Shown: piece after piece, positions 1 through 7,090 of the stretch
How the letters are laid out: each line of letters opens with the position of its first letter
Position numbering within the stretch: the first letter of the stretch is position 1
Program-made: the position numbers and the translations under genes
Assembly: GCF_001590605.1 (NCBI RefSeq)
Contig: NZ_CP014504.1
Coordinates: 4,030,001-4,094,000, forward strand
Direction: 5' to 3'
Origin: Pedobacter cryoconitis
Lineage (GTDB): Bacteria; Bacteroidota; Bacteroidia; Sphingobacteriales; Sphingobacteriaceae
DNA: 64,000 nt
Notes under the pieces: generated by a model
Databases searched by the model: none
What the model was told of the DNA's origin: nothing
What the model saw: the letters and a program-made list of their open reading frames with translations, nothing else

Positions 1-726
1 TGCAGTGATCCTGGTAAGCGTTTTATTTTCTACATTAAGCTTATCCAAAACCTGTTTGGTAGCTTTAATCAATGATTCGTACCCGTACTCATTATTTTCT
101 ATGAGATTTACCCTGTTAAGTCCGCTATACTTAGCCAGCTTTATTGAATTGCTATTTTTGTCTGACATCAAATAGGCAACATAGTTATAGTGTTCATCTG
201 CATTGAGGAGTTCCAGATTAGCGGCAAACTTATCATTAAGCTTCTTACTAACTGCCTCATAATAGATTTTCAACTGTTCAAAACTAAGATTTTGATGGTT
301 AGACTTAATTTTACCAATAGAGTTACGTGTCCGTTTAGAAAACAATGTATCTATCATTTTTTGTGGCATGGGTTCTGAAGCAGCGCCAATTCTAATAAAA
401 CTACCTTTTTCAGTCATTCCATATTTTCTGAGGAAATAGGGTTTTTCACTCCCACTGGCGACGATAATTTTAATAATATTTAAATTGTCCTTTTTCTCGC
501 TTACCACATCAAATAATCCCAGGCAAGATGATGCAATATTATTTTTTAGCCGATCTTTTATTTTAAGCTGATCTCCGTCAGAATCAATAACGCCTACAGT
601 ACGACCAGTCTTTGTAATTCCAATATAAATTACACCACCTTCTTTATAGTTTAAAAAAGCGGTCACTTCTTTCTCTAATGAGTCGGTCAGTTCTTGTTTA
701 TATTCTATCCGGTTAGATTCAATCAT
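1..726 (-). CDS. AlbA_2 (Schlafen-like) domain protein, 3'-truncated by window edge
   Basis: The frame is open from an ATG at 726 to base 1, giving 242 codons without a stop, so the C-terminus lies outside the window. The N-terminus reads ESNRIEYKQEL, followed by FLNYKEGGVIYIGI and a GSFIRIG strand near residue 125; this is the layout of the AlbA_2 nucleic-acid-binding domain found in Schlafen-like and RecG-like proteins. Family members usually continue into a HATPase_c_4 region and a winged helix, neither of which can be seen here. It lies downstream of the Fic gene on the same strand, with a hairpin at 795-833 in its leader that is related to those before Fic. Nucleic-acid binding is inferred from the family and the precise role is unknown. 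Annotations of such proteins as RecG helicases are usually wrong, because no helicase motif is present. Confidence 0.75.
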   Translation of the reverse strand, partial: MIESNRIEYKQELTDSLEKEVTAFLNYKEGGVIYIGITKTGRTVGVIDSDGDQLKIKDRLKNNIASSCLGLFDVVSEKKDNLNIIKIIVASGSEKPYFLRKYGMTEKGSFIRIGAASEPMPQKMIDTLFSKRTRNSIGKIKSNHQNLSFEQLKIYYEAVSKKLNDKFAANLELLNADEHYNYVAYLMSDKNSNSIKLAKYSGLNRVNLIENNEYGYESLIKATKQVLDKLNVENKTLTRITA

Positions 727-794
727 TGAGGTTCTTAATTTTAGAATTTTTTTATATAAGTCTTTTCACAGGCTATATCCACTGAAAATCAACA

Positions 795-833
795 GGCCTC
801 ACATTAAAATTAACAACATTTTAATGTGAGGCC
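795..833. repeat. Hairpin copy 1 of the ACATTAAAAT family
   Basis: A perfect inverted repeat with 16-bp arms (GGCCTCACATTAAAAT and its complement) around the spacer TAACAAC. The inner ten bases of the arm are identical to those of the hairpins at 2115-2151 and 2177-2231, while the outer six differ yet remain complementary. It lies about 70 bp upstream of the AlbA_2 start. It may be an operator or an RNA leader hairpin. Confidence 0.85.
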
Positions 834-860
834 CAAATCTGAAATCAAAATATGAGCTGT

Positions 861-898
861 ATATTCCAACTGCTCTAAAATTAGTGCAGTTGGAATAT
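861..898. terminator. Hairpin downstream of the Fic gene
   Basis: Inverted repeat with 13-bp arms (ATATTCCAACTGC and its complement) and a 12-nt loop, 74 bp past the Fic stop codon on the minus strand. There is no clear U-tract after it, so factor-independent termination is uncertain. It may instead be a processing or stability hairpin. Confidence 0.5.
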
Positions 899-971
899 TT
901 CAGCGTAGTTACTCCTATTATCTGGTAGTTAGTTAGCACTTATTATAAATACCAGCCAAATAGAACTTTAT

Positions 972-2090
972 TTATTCAGAAAGAATTCGATAAAGTTCCA
1001 GATTGAGGTAATAGCTATTCCCTTGCACAATTCTTTTTTCAAGGACTCCCATTTCTATTAAGATCTCCAGGTATTTTCTTGCCGTATTCTCTGCATACAC
1101 TCCAGCAGAAGTAAAGTGTTTGATTTTGGTAAAAGGCTGGCTAAATAGTGCTTCCACTAATTTTTCAGGCCTTAAAATATCTCCTCGTTCTATTACAGCT
1201 GCAAGTATTGCTTCCTTCGCAGCTATTATATCTGTTATTTTATTATAAGTTAGATTCGACGTCATCTCTACAGCCTTCAACATATATAATAACCAGGATT
1301 TCCAGCTCCCACGCTGCGTGATACCAGCTAATCCTGCGTAATAATCTTCTTTGTTGTCAATGATATAACGGCTCAGATAGAGTATTGGATAATCCAATAA
1401 GCCTTTTTTAGTCAGATAATGAATGTTAAATATCCTGCCTGTTCGTCCATTTCCATCTCTGAATGGATGAATCGCCTCAAACTGAAAATGTCCGATTGCC
1501 ATTTTCAAAAGTGGATCTACCGGATGTTTTTTGTCATCATTTAAGAAATCTATTAAATTAGCGAGTTTAGTTTCAACGATATTACTCCCTCTGGGTGGTG
1601 TATAAAATGGTTTCCCAGCGTTGGGCCCCGTTCCCCCTTCTTTAATGTAAATCTGTGCGATAGGTGTTCTTATACCGTCACTAAATTGACTAATAATCTG
1701 ATACATCTTTACAAAATATCCTTCATCAAAACTTTCTCTTTTTAAATGCTCATAACCAATCCATAAAGCTTTTCTATAATTCAGAACTTCCTTCGCAGCC
1801 CCCTGCACAGAACTTTGTTCATTTTCACTATAGGCTCTATATAATTCATCATCAGTAGTAAAAATATTTTCGATCGCACTTGATGCTTTAGCCTCCTGTA
1901 AACTAATAGAATTAATAAGCATACCCTGATTCGGTATTGCAATACTTCTTCCTTGTAATCTCCCTAAAGCAGCTTTTGAATTACCTAATTGTTTATATAT
2001 GTCTATATCTTCATAGAGTATACTAGTTATGGGTAAATCTGGTAAATCATTCCAAGGCTTATTTCTATCAGGATTTATTTTATAGGACAT
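972..2090 (-). CDS. Fic family protein (AMP-transferase) with N-terminal inhibitory motif and C-terminal winged helix
   Basis: A 372-residue Fic protein. It has a Fic_N-type N-terminus, then the inhibitory motif S-x-x-x-E-N at residues 70-75 (SSAIEN), which classes it as a class II, self-inhibited Fic enzyme. The catalytic motif HPFRDGNGR starts at His208. The C-terminal hundred residues, with the segment AGVYAENTARKYLEILIEMG, look like a winged helix-turn-helix. By family, it transfers AMP from ATP to a protein hydroxyl; the target is unknown. An earlier in-frame start at 2138 was rejected because it would put the hairpin at 2115-2151 inside the coding region; the MSYKINP start at 2090 fits family N-termini. 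The helix-turn-helix and the hairpins in its leader suggest autoregulation. Confidence 0.9.
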   Translation of the reverse strand: MSYKINPDRNKPWNDLPDLPITSILYEDIDIYKQLGNSKAALGRLQGRSIAIPNQGMLINSISLQEAKASSAIENIFTTDDELYRAYSENEQSSVQGAAKEVLNYRKALWIGYEHLKRESFDEGYFVKMYQIISQFSDGIRTPIAQIYIKEGGTGPNAGKPFYTPPRGSNIVETKLANLIDFLNDDKKHPVDPLLKMAIGHFQFEAIHPFRDGNGRTGRIFNIHYLTKKGLLDYPILYLSRYIIDNKEDYYAGLAGITQRGSWKSWLLYMLKAVEMTSNLTYNKITDIIAAKEAILAAVIERGDILRPEKLVEALFSQPFTKIKHFTSAGVYAENTARKYLEILIEMGVLEKRIVQGNSYYLNLELYRILSE

Positions 2091-2114
2091 ATTCAAATTT
2101 AATGAAATTAAGTG

Positions 2115-2151
2115 AGCTAACATTAAAATCACCCACATTTTAATGTTAGCT
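2115..2151. repeat. Hairpin copy 2 of the ACATTAAAAT family, Fic leader
   Basis: Perfect 15-bp arms (AGCTAACATTAAAAT and its complement) around the spacer CACCCAC, ending 25 bp before the Fic start. It shares the inner core with copies 1 and 3 and sits 71 bp from the equivalent point in copy 3, which suggests a tandem duplication. Confidence 0.85.
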
Positions 2152-2176
2152 GCGCTTTTGACATCAGATATAAGTT

Positions 2177-2231
2177 CAAAACTATAGCTAACATTAAAAT
2201 CACCTACATTTTAATGTTAGCTATAGTTTTG
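2177..2231. repeat. Hairpin copy 3 of the ACATTAAAAT family, longest arms
   Basis: A perfect inverted repeat with 24-bp arms around the spacer CACCTAC. The inner AGCTAACATTAAAAT matches copy 2, and the outer AACTATA-type extension is unique to this copy and fully complementary. It lies about 87 bp upstream of the Fic start and contains the stop codon of the adjacent DUF6266-like remnant. Confidence 0.85.
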
Positions 2232-2451
2232 GCATCAAAGTCAATATTTTTTCGTCAATTGAATGATGCAGATTATACCACATGGCATTATTCATCGCAG
2301 TCATATTTTTAGGTGGCTTCTGAAAACTGAAATGTACCTCAGACCGGAACATGCGCATAAAGCTGCCTGCTATTTTAAACTTTGCTTGTTGCGTAAGTTG
2401 TAAATCCGTAGCCTTCTTAGAGATGGCTTTGGTGTACTTTTGCCAACATAT
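2221..2451 (-). pseudogene. Remnant of a DUF6266-like gene
   Basis: A frame of 76 codons stays open between an upstream TAA (2452-2454) and a TAG at 2221-2223. The predicted peptide contains TDLQLTQQAKFKIAGSF and NNAMWYNLHHSI, which resemble the part of Bacteroidetes DUF6266 proteins that reads roughly PT..QL.NRQK..V..FL. There is no start codon before the conserved part and the family N-terminus is missing, so this looks like the broken 3' end of a gene. The family match is from memory and is tentative. The fragment marks this region as a site of gene loss. Confidence 0.4.
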
Positions 2452-2657
2452 TTATCCTTCCATTTAGTAACCTGTGTTAAAAACAAGCAGACCAATAACT
2501 GAGTATTCCAGAAATACATCTGGCAAGGTGTAAATAGGAAGGAAAAACAAAGTGTTTACATTGGTGTGGAATTTTTCAGACTGATAAATGATATCTGCAA
2601 TGTTTCTGTAATTAGATTATATTGTCTAATAATATTTCAATACGGATATTTATTACA

Positions 2658-3287
2658 ATGGAAAAATCTCTAAAAACAGCTTCTCTGATACTATTAAGCA
2701 TTTTTATTAGCTGTTCTACTTTAACAGTCAATGCACAATCCAACCCTGCTTTTGATTCTTATTTAGCTAATACTAATCTTAAATTTCAGATGCCTGCAGG
2801 TTATAATCAAATAAGTACAAAAGAAAGTTTTTCTCCCACCTTACGCAAAATAATGAGTTTGATGTTTAGCGTTGTTGAAAACAAACAAAAAGATATTGCT
2901 ATTGGGATCATATTAATTCCGGTAAGAACAGCATTTGATAAAAATTTAAAAGGGATGTTTCCAAATATTGATGCAAATCAAAGCTATTTGAATATTGTAA
3001 AATACCAAGCTGACACTTCTACTTTTAAAGTTCAGCCACTTGGGGACCATGAATTAAAGAAGGTAAATGCTGATGCAGGATTCAGATATCAATTAGATAT
3101 GAATAGATTATTTCTACAAAAGTATAGCTTATGCAAGGTAATTATTATTCATAAAAAAGACATTGGTGATGCTGAAATCTGTTATTTCTATAACCCGGAG
3201 CATGAAGAACTAGTTAAGAAAGAAATGTCGGAAACTGCCAATATCTTGACGTTCCAGGATATTAGTCAGTTTAAACCAACGATGTAG
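2658..3287 (+). CDS. Secreted protein of unknown function
   Basis: A 209-residue protein that I do not recognise. The ATG at 2658 gives a typical signal peptide (MEKSLKTASLILLSIFISC then VNAQ|S), whereas the longer frame beginning at 2622 starts with TTG and hides the signal. Cys18 lies in a weak lipobox-like context, but cleavage after VNAQ is more likely. The mature part has no repeat, no membrane segment and only a few cysteines. It is expected in the periplasm or outer membrane. It is a single gene that ends in a strong shared terminator with the convergent S41 gene. Confidence 0.6.
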   Translation: MEKSLKTASLILLSIFISCSTLTVNAQSNPAFDSYLANTNLKFQMPAGYNQISTKESFSPTLRKIMSLMFSVVENKQKDIAIGIILIPVRTAFDKNLKGMFPNIDANQSYLNIVKYQADTSTFKVQPLGDHELKKVNADAGFRYQLDMNRLFLQKYSLCKVIIIHKKDIGDAEICYFYNPEHEELVKKEMSETANILTFQDISQFKPTM

Positions 3288-3296
3288 ACTAATAAC

Positions 3297-3347
3297 TTAA
3301 ATAAAGCGAGGCTTGTTATTTGTGATAACAAGCCTCGCTTTATTTAA
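3297..3347. terminator. Bidirectional terminator
   Basis: Perfect 22-bp arms with a 7-nt loop between two convergent genes. The GC-rich core AGCGAGGCTTGTTA is flanked by A-rich and T-rich ends on both sides, so it can serve either strand. Confidence 0.9.
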
Positions 3348-3357
3348 ACAGAATCTT

Positions 3358-4572
3358 TTACTGTGGAATCAAGCTGATCGCTTTCTCCAATTGCGGGTCA
3401 GTACCTGCGTCTAAAGCAGCTTTGTTATACTTTACCTCGATATCTGGCGGGAAACCAATTCCCTCATATAACTTTCCATCTACATAACGTAACGCAGTTG
3501 AAGAAGTATAAACCAAACTCAGGAACCCGGTACTGAACTGTCCGCTATTATAATAATCATTGTTATTTAACAACGGGCCATTACCACCCCAGGTACGTTC
3601 CCCCACAAATTTGACATTTCCACCCGGCATCGCCTTTAAAGCCATGGTAGTCATCTCTGCCATACTCACTGAATTTAAATCAGCCAGGACAATAATCGGA
3701 GCTGTAAACAATTTCGCATCTTTCCCGGGATGAACCGTTGCAGGTATCCATGGCGTATAATCCAATCTTCCGTTTCCAATTTTTGAACGGGTAGCACCGA
3801 TAGAAAATTCCTTATCCGTTAAACCACCTACCAATAAATCTAAATCAGAAAGATAACCACCACCATTACTTCTCACATCAATAATTATCCCTTTCAAGCC
3901 TTCCGGTTTTTTCACCTCATCAAAGTAATACTGCAATGCTTTTTGTGCATTGTTAGGCGTTGGCAAATCCTTGATCACATTTAAACTGAATTCGTTAAAA
4001 TGAAGATATAGGATATTGCCCTTAATTTTACCCGCAACAGCAAAAAACTGATCTGTAGCGGATAAGTTAATAAACCCTCTCACATATCCCCTATCCAGGT
4101 ATTTTGGAGGAATAGTGCTATAAAAAAAGTTAGGATTAATATTTCCGTGATAATCAAGGCTTTTTTGATGTCTGGCATCAGATGGGCTAATATAAGCTGC
4201 TGAATCCTGAACATAAGGACTGTTGATTCTCAATGCATAATGGGAATCAATTAATGTCGATGTCATCTCTTTAAAATAAGTATAAGATTTTCTGACATCT
4301 GTCGAATCATTGATATTCATTTTAGCAAAAATCGGTTGATACTTACGGTAAATTTCATCCCAATTTGTAGGATCAGTATCCCAAAAGATATAATTATTGT
4401 TCATTCCATTCCAGTAAGCCTCAAAAGCTTCACTGAAGCTGCCCTCGATATAACGTTTAGGATCGTTGATTTGAGGGGATTCTTTACGGCAAGAAGCCAA
4501 TGCGCTCACAAGGCAGATACCCAGTATCAGCTGGAGCATATTTTTATATAAAAATAAATAAGTTGATTTCAT
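3358..4572 (-). CDS. S41 family peptidase, lipoprotein
   Basis: A 404-residue protein with a lipoprotein signal peptide ending LVSALASC at Cys28. The second half is an S41 (C-terminal processing/tricorn-type) core: IIDVRSNGGG, then ADLNSVSMAEMTT holding the likely serine nucleophile, then VGERTWGGNG. The position of the Lys used by CtpA-type enzymes (FGKG) is Gly here, as in tricorn-like S41 members, so a Ser-His-type catalytic arrangement is more likely. No PDZ domain is obvious. It follows the outer membrane barrel gene by 31 bp on the same strand, so the two probably form an operon. It is expected to sit on the periplasmic side of a membrane. The substrate is unknown. Confidence 0.85.
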   Translation of the reverse strand: MKSTYLFLYKNMLQLILGICLVSALASCRKESPQINDPKRYIEGSFSEAFEAYWNGMNNNYIFWDTDPTNWDEIYRKYQPIFAKMNINDSTDVRKSYTYFKEMTSTLIDSHYALRINSPYVQDSAAYISPSDARHQKSLDYHGNINPNFFYSTIPPKYLDRGYVRGFINLSATDQFFAVAGKIKGNILYLHFNEFSLNVIKDLPTPNNAQKALQYYFDEVKKPEGLKGIIIDVRSNGGGYLSDLDLLVGGLTDKEFSIGATRSKIGNGRLDYTPWIPATVHPGKDAKLFTAPIIVLADLNSVSMAEMTTMALKAMPGGNVKFVGERTWGGNGPLLNNNDYYNSGQFSTGFLSLVYTSSTALRYVDGKLYEGIGFPPDIEVKYNKAALDAGTDPQLEKAISLIPQ

Positions 4573-4603
4573 AAGATTGTAATAATGATGAATAAATTAG
4601 CTG

Positions 4604-5329
4604 TTATTTACCTAGACGGTACATACAACCCACTTGAATAACATAAGTATCATTGTAACGTGGAATCTGATTGAGCATGTAGTTTTTCTGCTGATCTGTC
4701 AATCCGCGATAATACCTTCCTTCTGCAAAAAGCTCATATCTTGGCTTAAGCTGATAGCTTACACCGGTTCCTGCCAGCACACCCAATTCGATTCTGCGGT
4801 CGCGGCGGCTGTCAAAAATAAACTTCTCATTATAGCTGTAACCTGGTTCCCCATCCAGGATACTTGGCGTTTGCGCACCATCAGGAAGCTCATATACTTT
4901 AGCAAAAGTGTCGATCTGAGTTCCTTTGATACGGGATGAAGACCAGTAACCGGCATAACCACCCAGGTTCAAAAAACCTTTTAGTTTCTGACTGCCAAAT
5001 GTAAAATGTGCCATCAATGGAAGTTGAATGTAGCTGTTCTTGTTCGTGTGGTTAATTCCTTCGAAATAACTGCTCCGTACAATTTTGTAGCTCTTCTGAA
5101 TATACTGAGGGTCTGCTTGTATCGCAAACCAGTTGTTCAGGTCATATTTAACAGGTATTCCGATGTTAAATCCGTCAAGTGGCTCATACTTGGTAAAAGC
5201 CCGGAAGCCGATGTTGGTAATGATGTGGTTTTTGTTGTAACCACCTTCCAGTCCGATAGAGAACTGGGCATGTGAAGTGAGCGTCCCGGCAATTACGCCC
5301 AGACCTAAGAGTAAACATTTTTTTTTCAT
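4604..5329 (-). CDS. Outer membrane beta-barrel protein
   Basis: A 241-residue protein starting MKKKCLLLGLGVIAGTLTS with cleavage near SHAQ|F. The mature part has alternating strands typical of small Bacteroidetes barrels (PorT/OmpW-like family): FSIGLEGGYNKN, WFAIQADPQYIQKSY, IQLPLMAHFTFG, ELGVLAGTGVSYQL and a final VIQVGCMYRLGK. An upstream in-frame start at 5422 was rejected because it would bury the signal peptide. It is the first gene of a probable two-gene unit with the S41 lipoprotein. Its specific role is unknown. Confidence 0.75.
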   Translation of the reverse strand: MKKKCLLLGLGVIAGTLTSHAQFSIGLEGGYNKNHIITNIGFRAFTKYEPLDGFNIGIPVKYDLNNWFAIQADPQYIQKSYKIVRSSYFEGINHTNKNSYIQLPLMAHFTFGSQKLKGFLNLGGYAGYWSSSRIKGTQIDTFAKVYELPDGAQTPSILDGEPGYSYNEKFIFDSRRDRRIELGVLAGTGVSYQLKPRYELFAEGRYYRGLTDQQKNYMLNQIPRYNDTYVIQVGCMYRLGK

Positions 5330-5826
5330 AAGATTAGGTTTAGCAGATTTTAATCCCTCATCCCCCAGACCCAATGGGCTTATAAGCTTCATTTGGTTGG
5401 TAACCGGAAGACGAATGTGCAATGATGTATAACAATAATCCAGTAGGCAATTTCATGTCATTTATGCTTACTAATTGTATAAAAAGGATACTATTCAACT
5501 CTTTATTCCAGTTGATCAGTCTGAATAAAAAGAAATATCTTTTTTAGCAACGTAATTTTGATGCAAATAATAATCAGGAATAGAAATTAACAATGGTATT
5601 AATGGTATTTCATAGCCATTTAAGGAATAAAACCTGAGCCCAATATATAAAATTTAACAATAACTTTAAAAATAAATCTACCCGATTAAATAACAGCTAT
5701 TTTATCCAAAAAAAGCACTATCATTACGATTAAATAACGAACAACTGTTAAAATGTGTTAAATATTGTCCTGAGTACAAAAAGATTAATTATTGTGTAGA
5801 ATTATTCACTACTTTTGTTGCAATAG
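5330..5826. other. AT-rich intergenic region between divergent genes
   Basis: About 500 bp without a gene. It contains a 12-bp direct repeat CGATTAAATAAC at 5683-5694 and 5728-5739, and a candidate -7 box near its right end. I see no RNA gene or mobile element here. Confidence 0.5.
5810..5817 (+). promoter_or_regulatory. Candidate Bacteroidetes -7 box, TACTTTTG
   Basis: Matches TAnnTTTG ten bases before the ATG of the T9SS-tail gene. A TTG 15 bp upstream is closer than the usual spacing. If it is used, the mRNA would be almost leaderless. Confidence 0.4.
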
Positions 5827-6345
5827 ATGAATATAAAAACTAAAACGGTCTCACTGATTTACATAATTTGCATTTTTTGCATCAGTGTCTGCTGTGGATC
5901 AACAGTTTTTGCCCAGCGTTCAGATAGTACCGGTACAAATATCAAATACAAAAGAATTGTCAGGACCCCTCAAATCAGAGGTGATGTTCCTTCTTACAAA
6001 CCAAGTTACCTTCCTGGTTCTTCTTTAAGCCCTTATAACAGTCTTCTTTCGCATAGCAGATCGGGCAGCGGCAGAACAGATAAAATTCTTTCAGTACTTA
6101 AAGTTTATCCTAACCCGGTTGATGACCAGATTAATCTGACCATCCGTTTGGAACGTGAGTCTAATCTTTCTATTAAAATCATGGATTTGTTAGGCAATGA
6201 GGTTGTTACCTTATCCAATGAGCGCCTGTCTGCAGGAGAGCAAACTAAAACATTTACCATTCCTAACCGGTTGAACAGCGGGATTTATTTCCTTCGTTTT
6301 GTTGCTGGTTCGGAGACTGTCGTGAAACGTATTTCTATTCTATAA
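5827..6345 (+). CDS. Short secreted protein with T9SS type A sorting domain
   Basis: A 172-residue protein. Residues 1-29 form a signal peptide ending VFAQ|R. The C-terminal 85 residues are a type IX secretion sorting domain: VLKVYPNPVDDQINLTI, then IKIMDLLGNEVVTL, then LNSGIYFLRFVAGSETVVKR. Between them are only about 55 polar residues rich in Ser, Pro and Tyr, with no recognisable domain. The protein is thus little more than an export tag. By family the tag is cleaved or anchored to A-LPS after export. It could be a small surface peptide or a decayed larger protein. Confidence 0.85.
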   Translation: MNIKTKTVSLIYIICIFCISVCCGSTVFAQRSDSTGTNIKYKRIVRTPQIRGDVPSYKPSYLPGSSLSPYNSLLSHSRSGSGRTDKILSVLKVYPNPVDDQINLTIRLERESNLSIKIMDLLGNEVVTLSNERLSAGEQTKTFTIPNRLNSGIYFLRFVAGSETVVKRISIL

Positions 6346-6473
6346 ACTGGAATAACCGTTTAAACTCAGCTAATTTTCTGCATCAATCTTTTTTTTACCG
6401 GATATAATTTACTTTTACGCATCATGCTGGTTGCATGTGAAGATAAAAGACGTTTTTTATATACCTGAACAGA

Positions 6474-7085
6474 ATGAAGATAATTGCTATTGGCCGTAAC
6501 TACGCTGCACACGCTAAAGAATTAAATAACCCTCTCCCATCAAGTCCTGTGATCTTTATGAAGCCGGAAACAGCTGTACTTAAAGACAATAAACCTTTTT
6601 ATATCCCTGAATTCTCTTCCGATGTACATTATGAACTGGAAGTTGTTTTGAAGATCAATAAAGAAGGAAAACATATTGCAGAGAAATTCGCAGCTAATTA
6701 TTATGATGAAATTGGTCTGGGTATTGATTTTACAGCGCGCGATCTTCAATCTGCATTGAAAGAAAAAGGATTACCCTGGGAACTGGCTAAAGCTTTCGAC
6801 AATTCGGCTGCGGTAAGTCATTTTATTCAGAAAACTGAGCTTGCAGATATCAATGCGATACCGTTTGAACTTAAGGTAAATGGAGAAAGCCGTCAAAATG
6901 GGAATACAGAAAATATCCTGTTCTCTTTTGATAAAATTATAGCTTTTGTTTCTCAATACATCACGCTGAAAAAAGGAGATTTGATTTTCACAGGAACTCC
7001 TGAAGGTGTTGGCCAGGTTCATCCGGGCGACAAACTGGAAGCATGGATGGGCAAGGAACAATTTCTGAATTTCGATATAAAATAA
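6474..7085 (+). CDS. Fumarylacetoacetate hydrolase family protein
   Basis: A 203-residue protein of the short, YcgM/FAHD1-like type. Visible motifs are GRNYAAHAKELNN, the acidic metal-binding HYELEVVL, GIDFTARDLQ, KAFDNSAAVS and FTGTPEGVGQVHPGD. The family hydrolyses acylpyruvates or decarboxylates oxaloacetate in the cytosol with a divalent metal; the exact substrate cannot be told from sequence. It begins an apparent operon with an M23 peptidase (5-bp gap) and a PrxQ peroxiredoxin, although the functions are not obviously linked. Confidence 0.9.
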   Translation: MKIIAIGRNYAAHAKELNNPLPSSPVIFMKPETAVLKDNKPFYIPEFSSDVHYELEVVLKINKEGKHIAEKFAANYYDEIGLGIDFTARDLQSALKEKGLPWELAKAFDNSAAVSHFIQKTELADINAIPFELKVNGESRQNGNTENILFSFDKIIAFVSQYITLKKGDLIFTGTPEGVGQVHPGDKLEAWMGKEQFLNFDIK

Positions 7086-7090
7086 GTTTA

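Noticed and set aside
1..726. RecG-type helicase
   Set aside because: Proteins of this type are often labelled RecG, but there is no helicase motif; only the AlbA_2 domain is visible.
2091..2138. N-terminal extension of the Fic protein by 16 residues
   Set aside because: It would place the hairpin at 2115-2151 inside the coding sequence and does not match family N-termini.
1..2500. Insertion sequence or MITE carrying the hairpins
   Set aside because: The inverted repeats are short and directly in gene leaders. There is no transposase, and no target-site duplication could be found around them.
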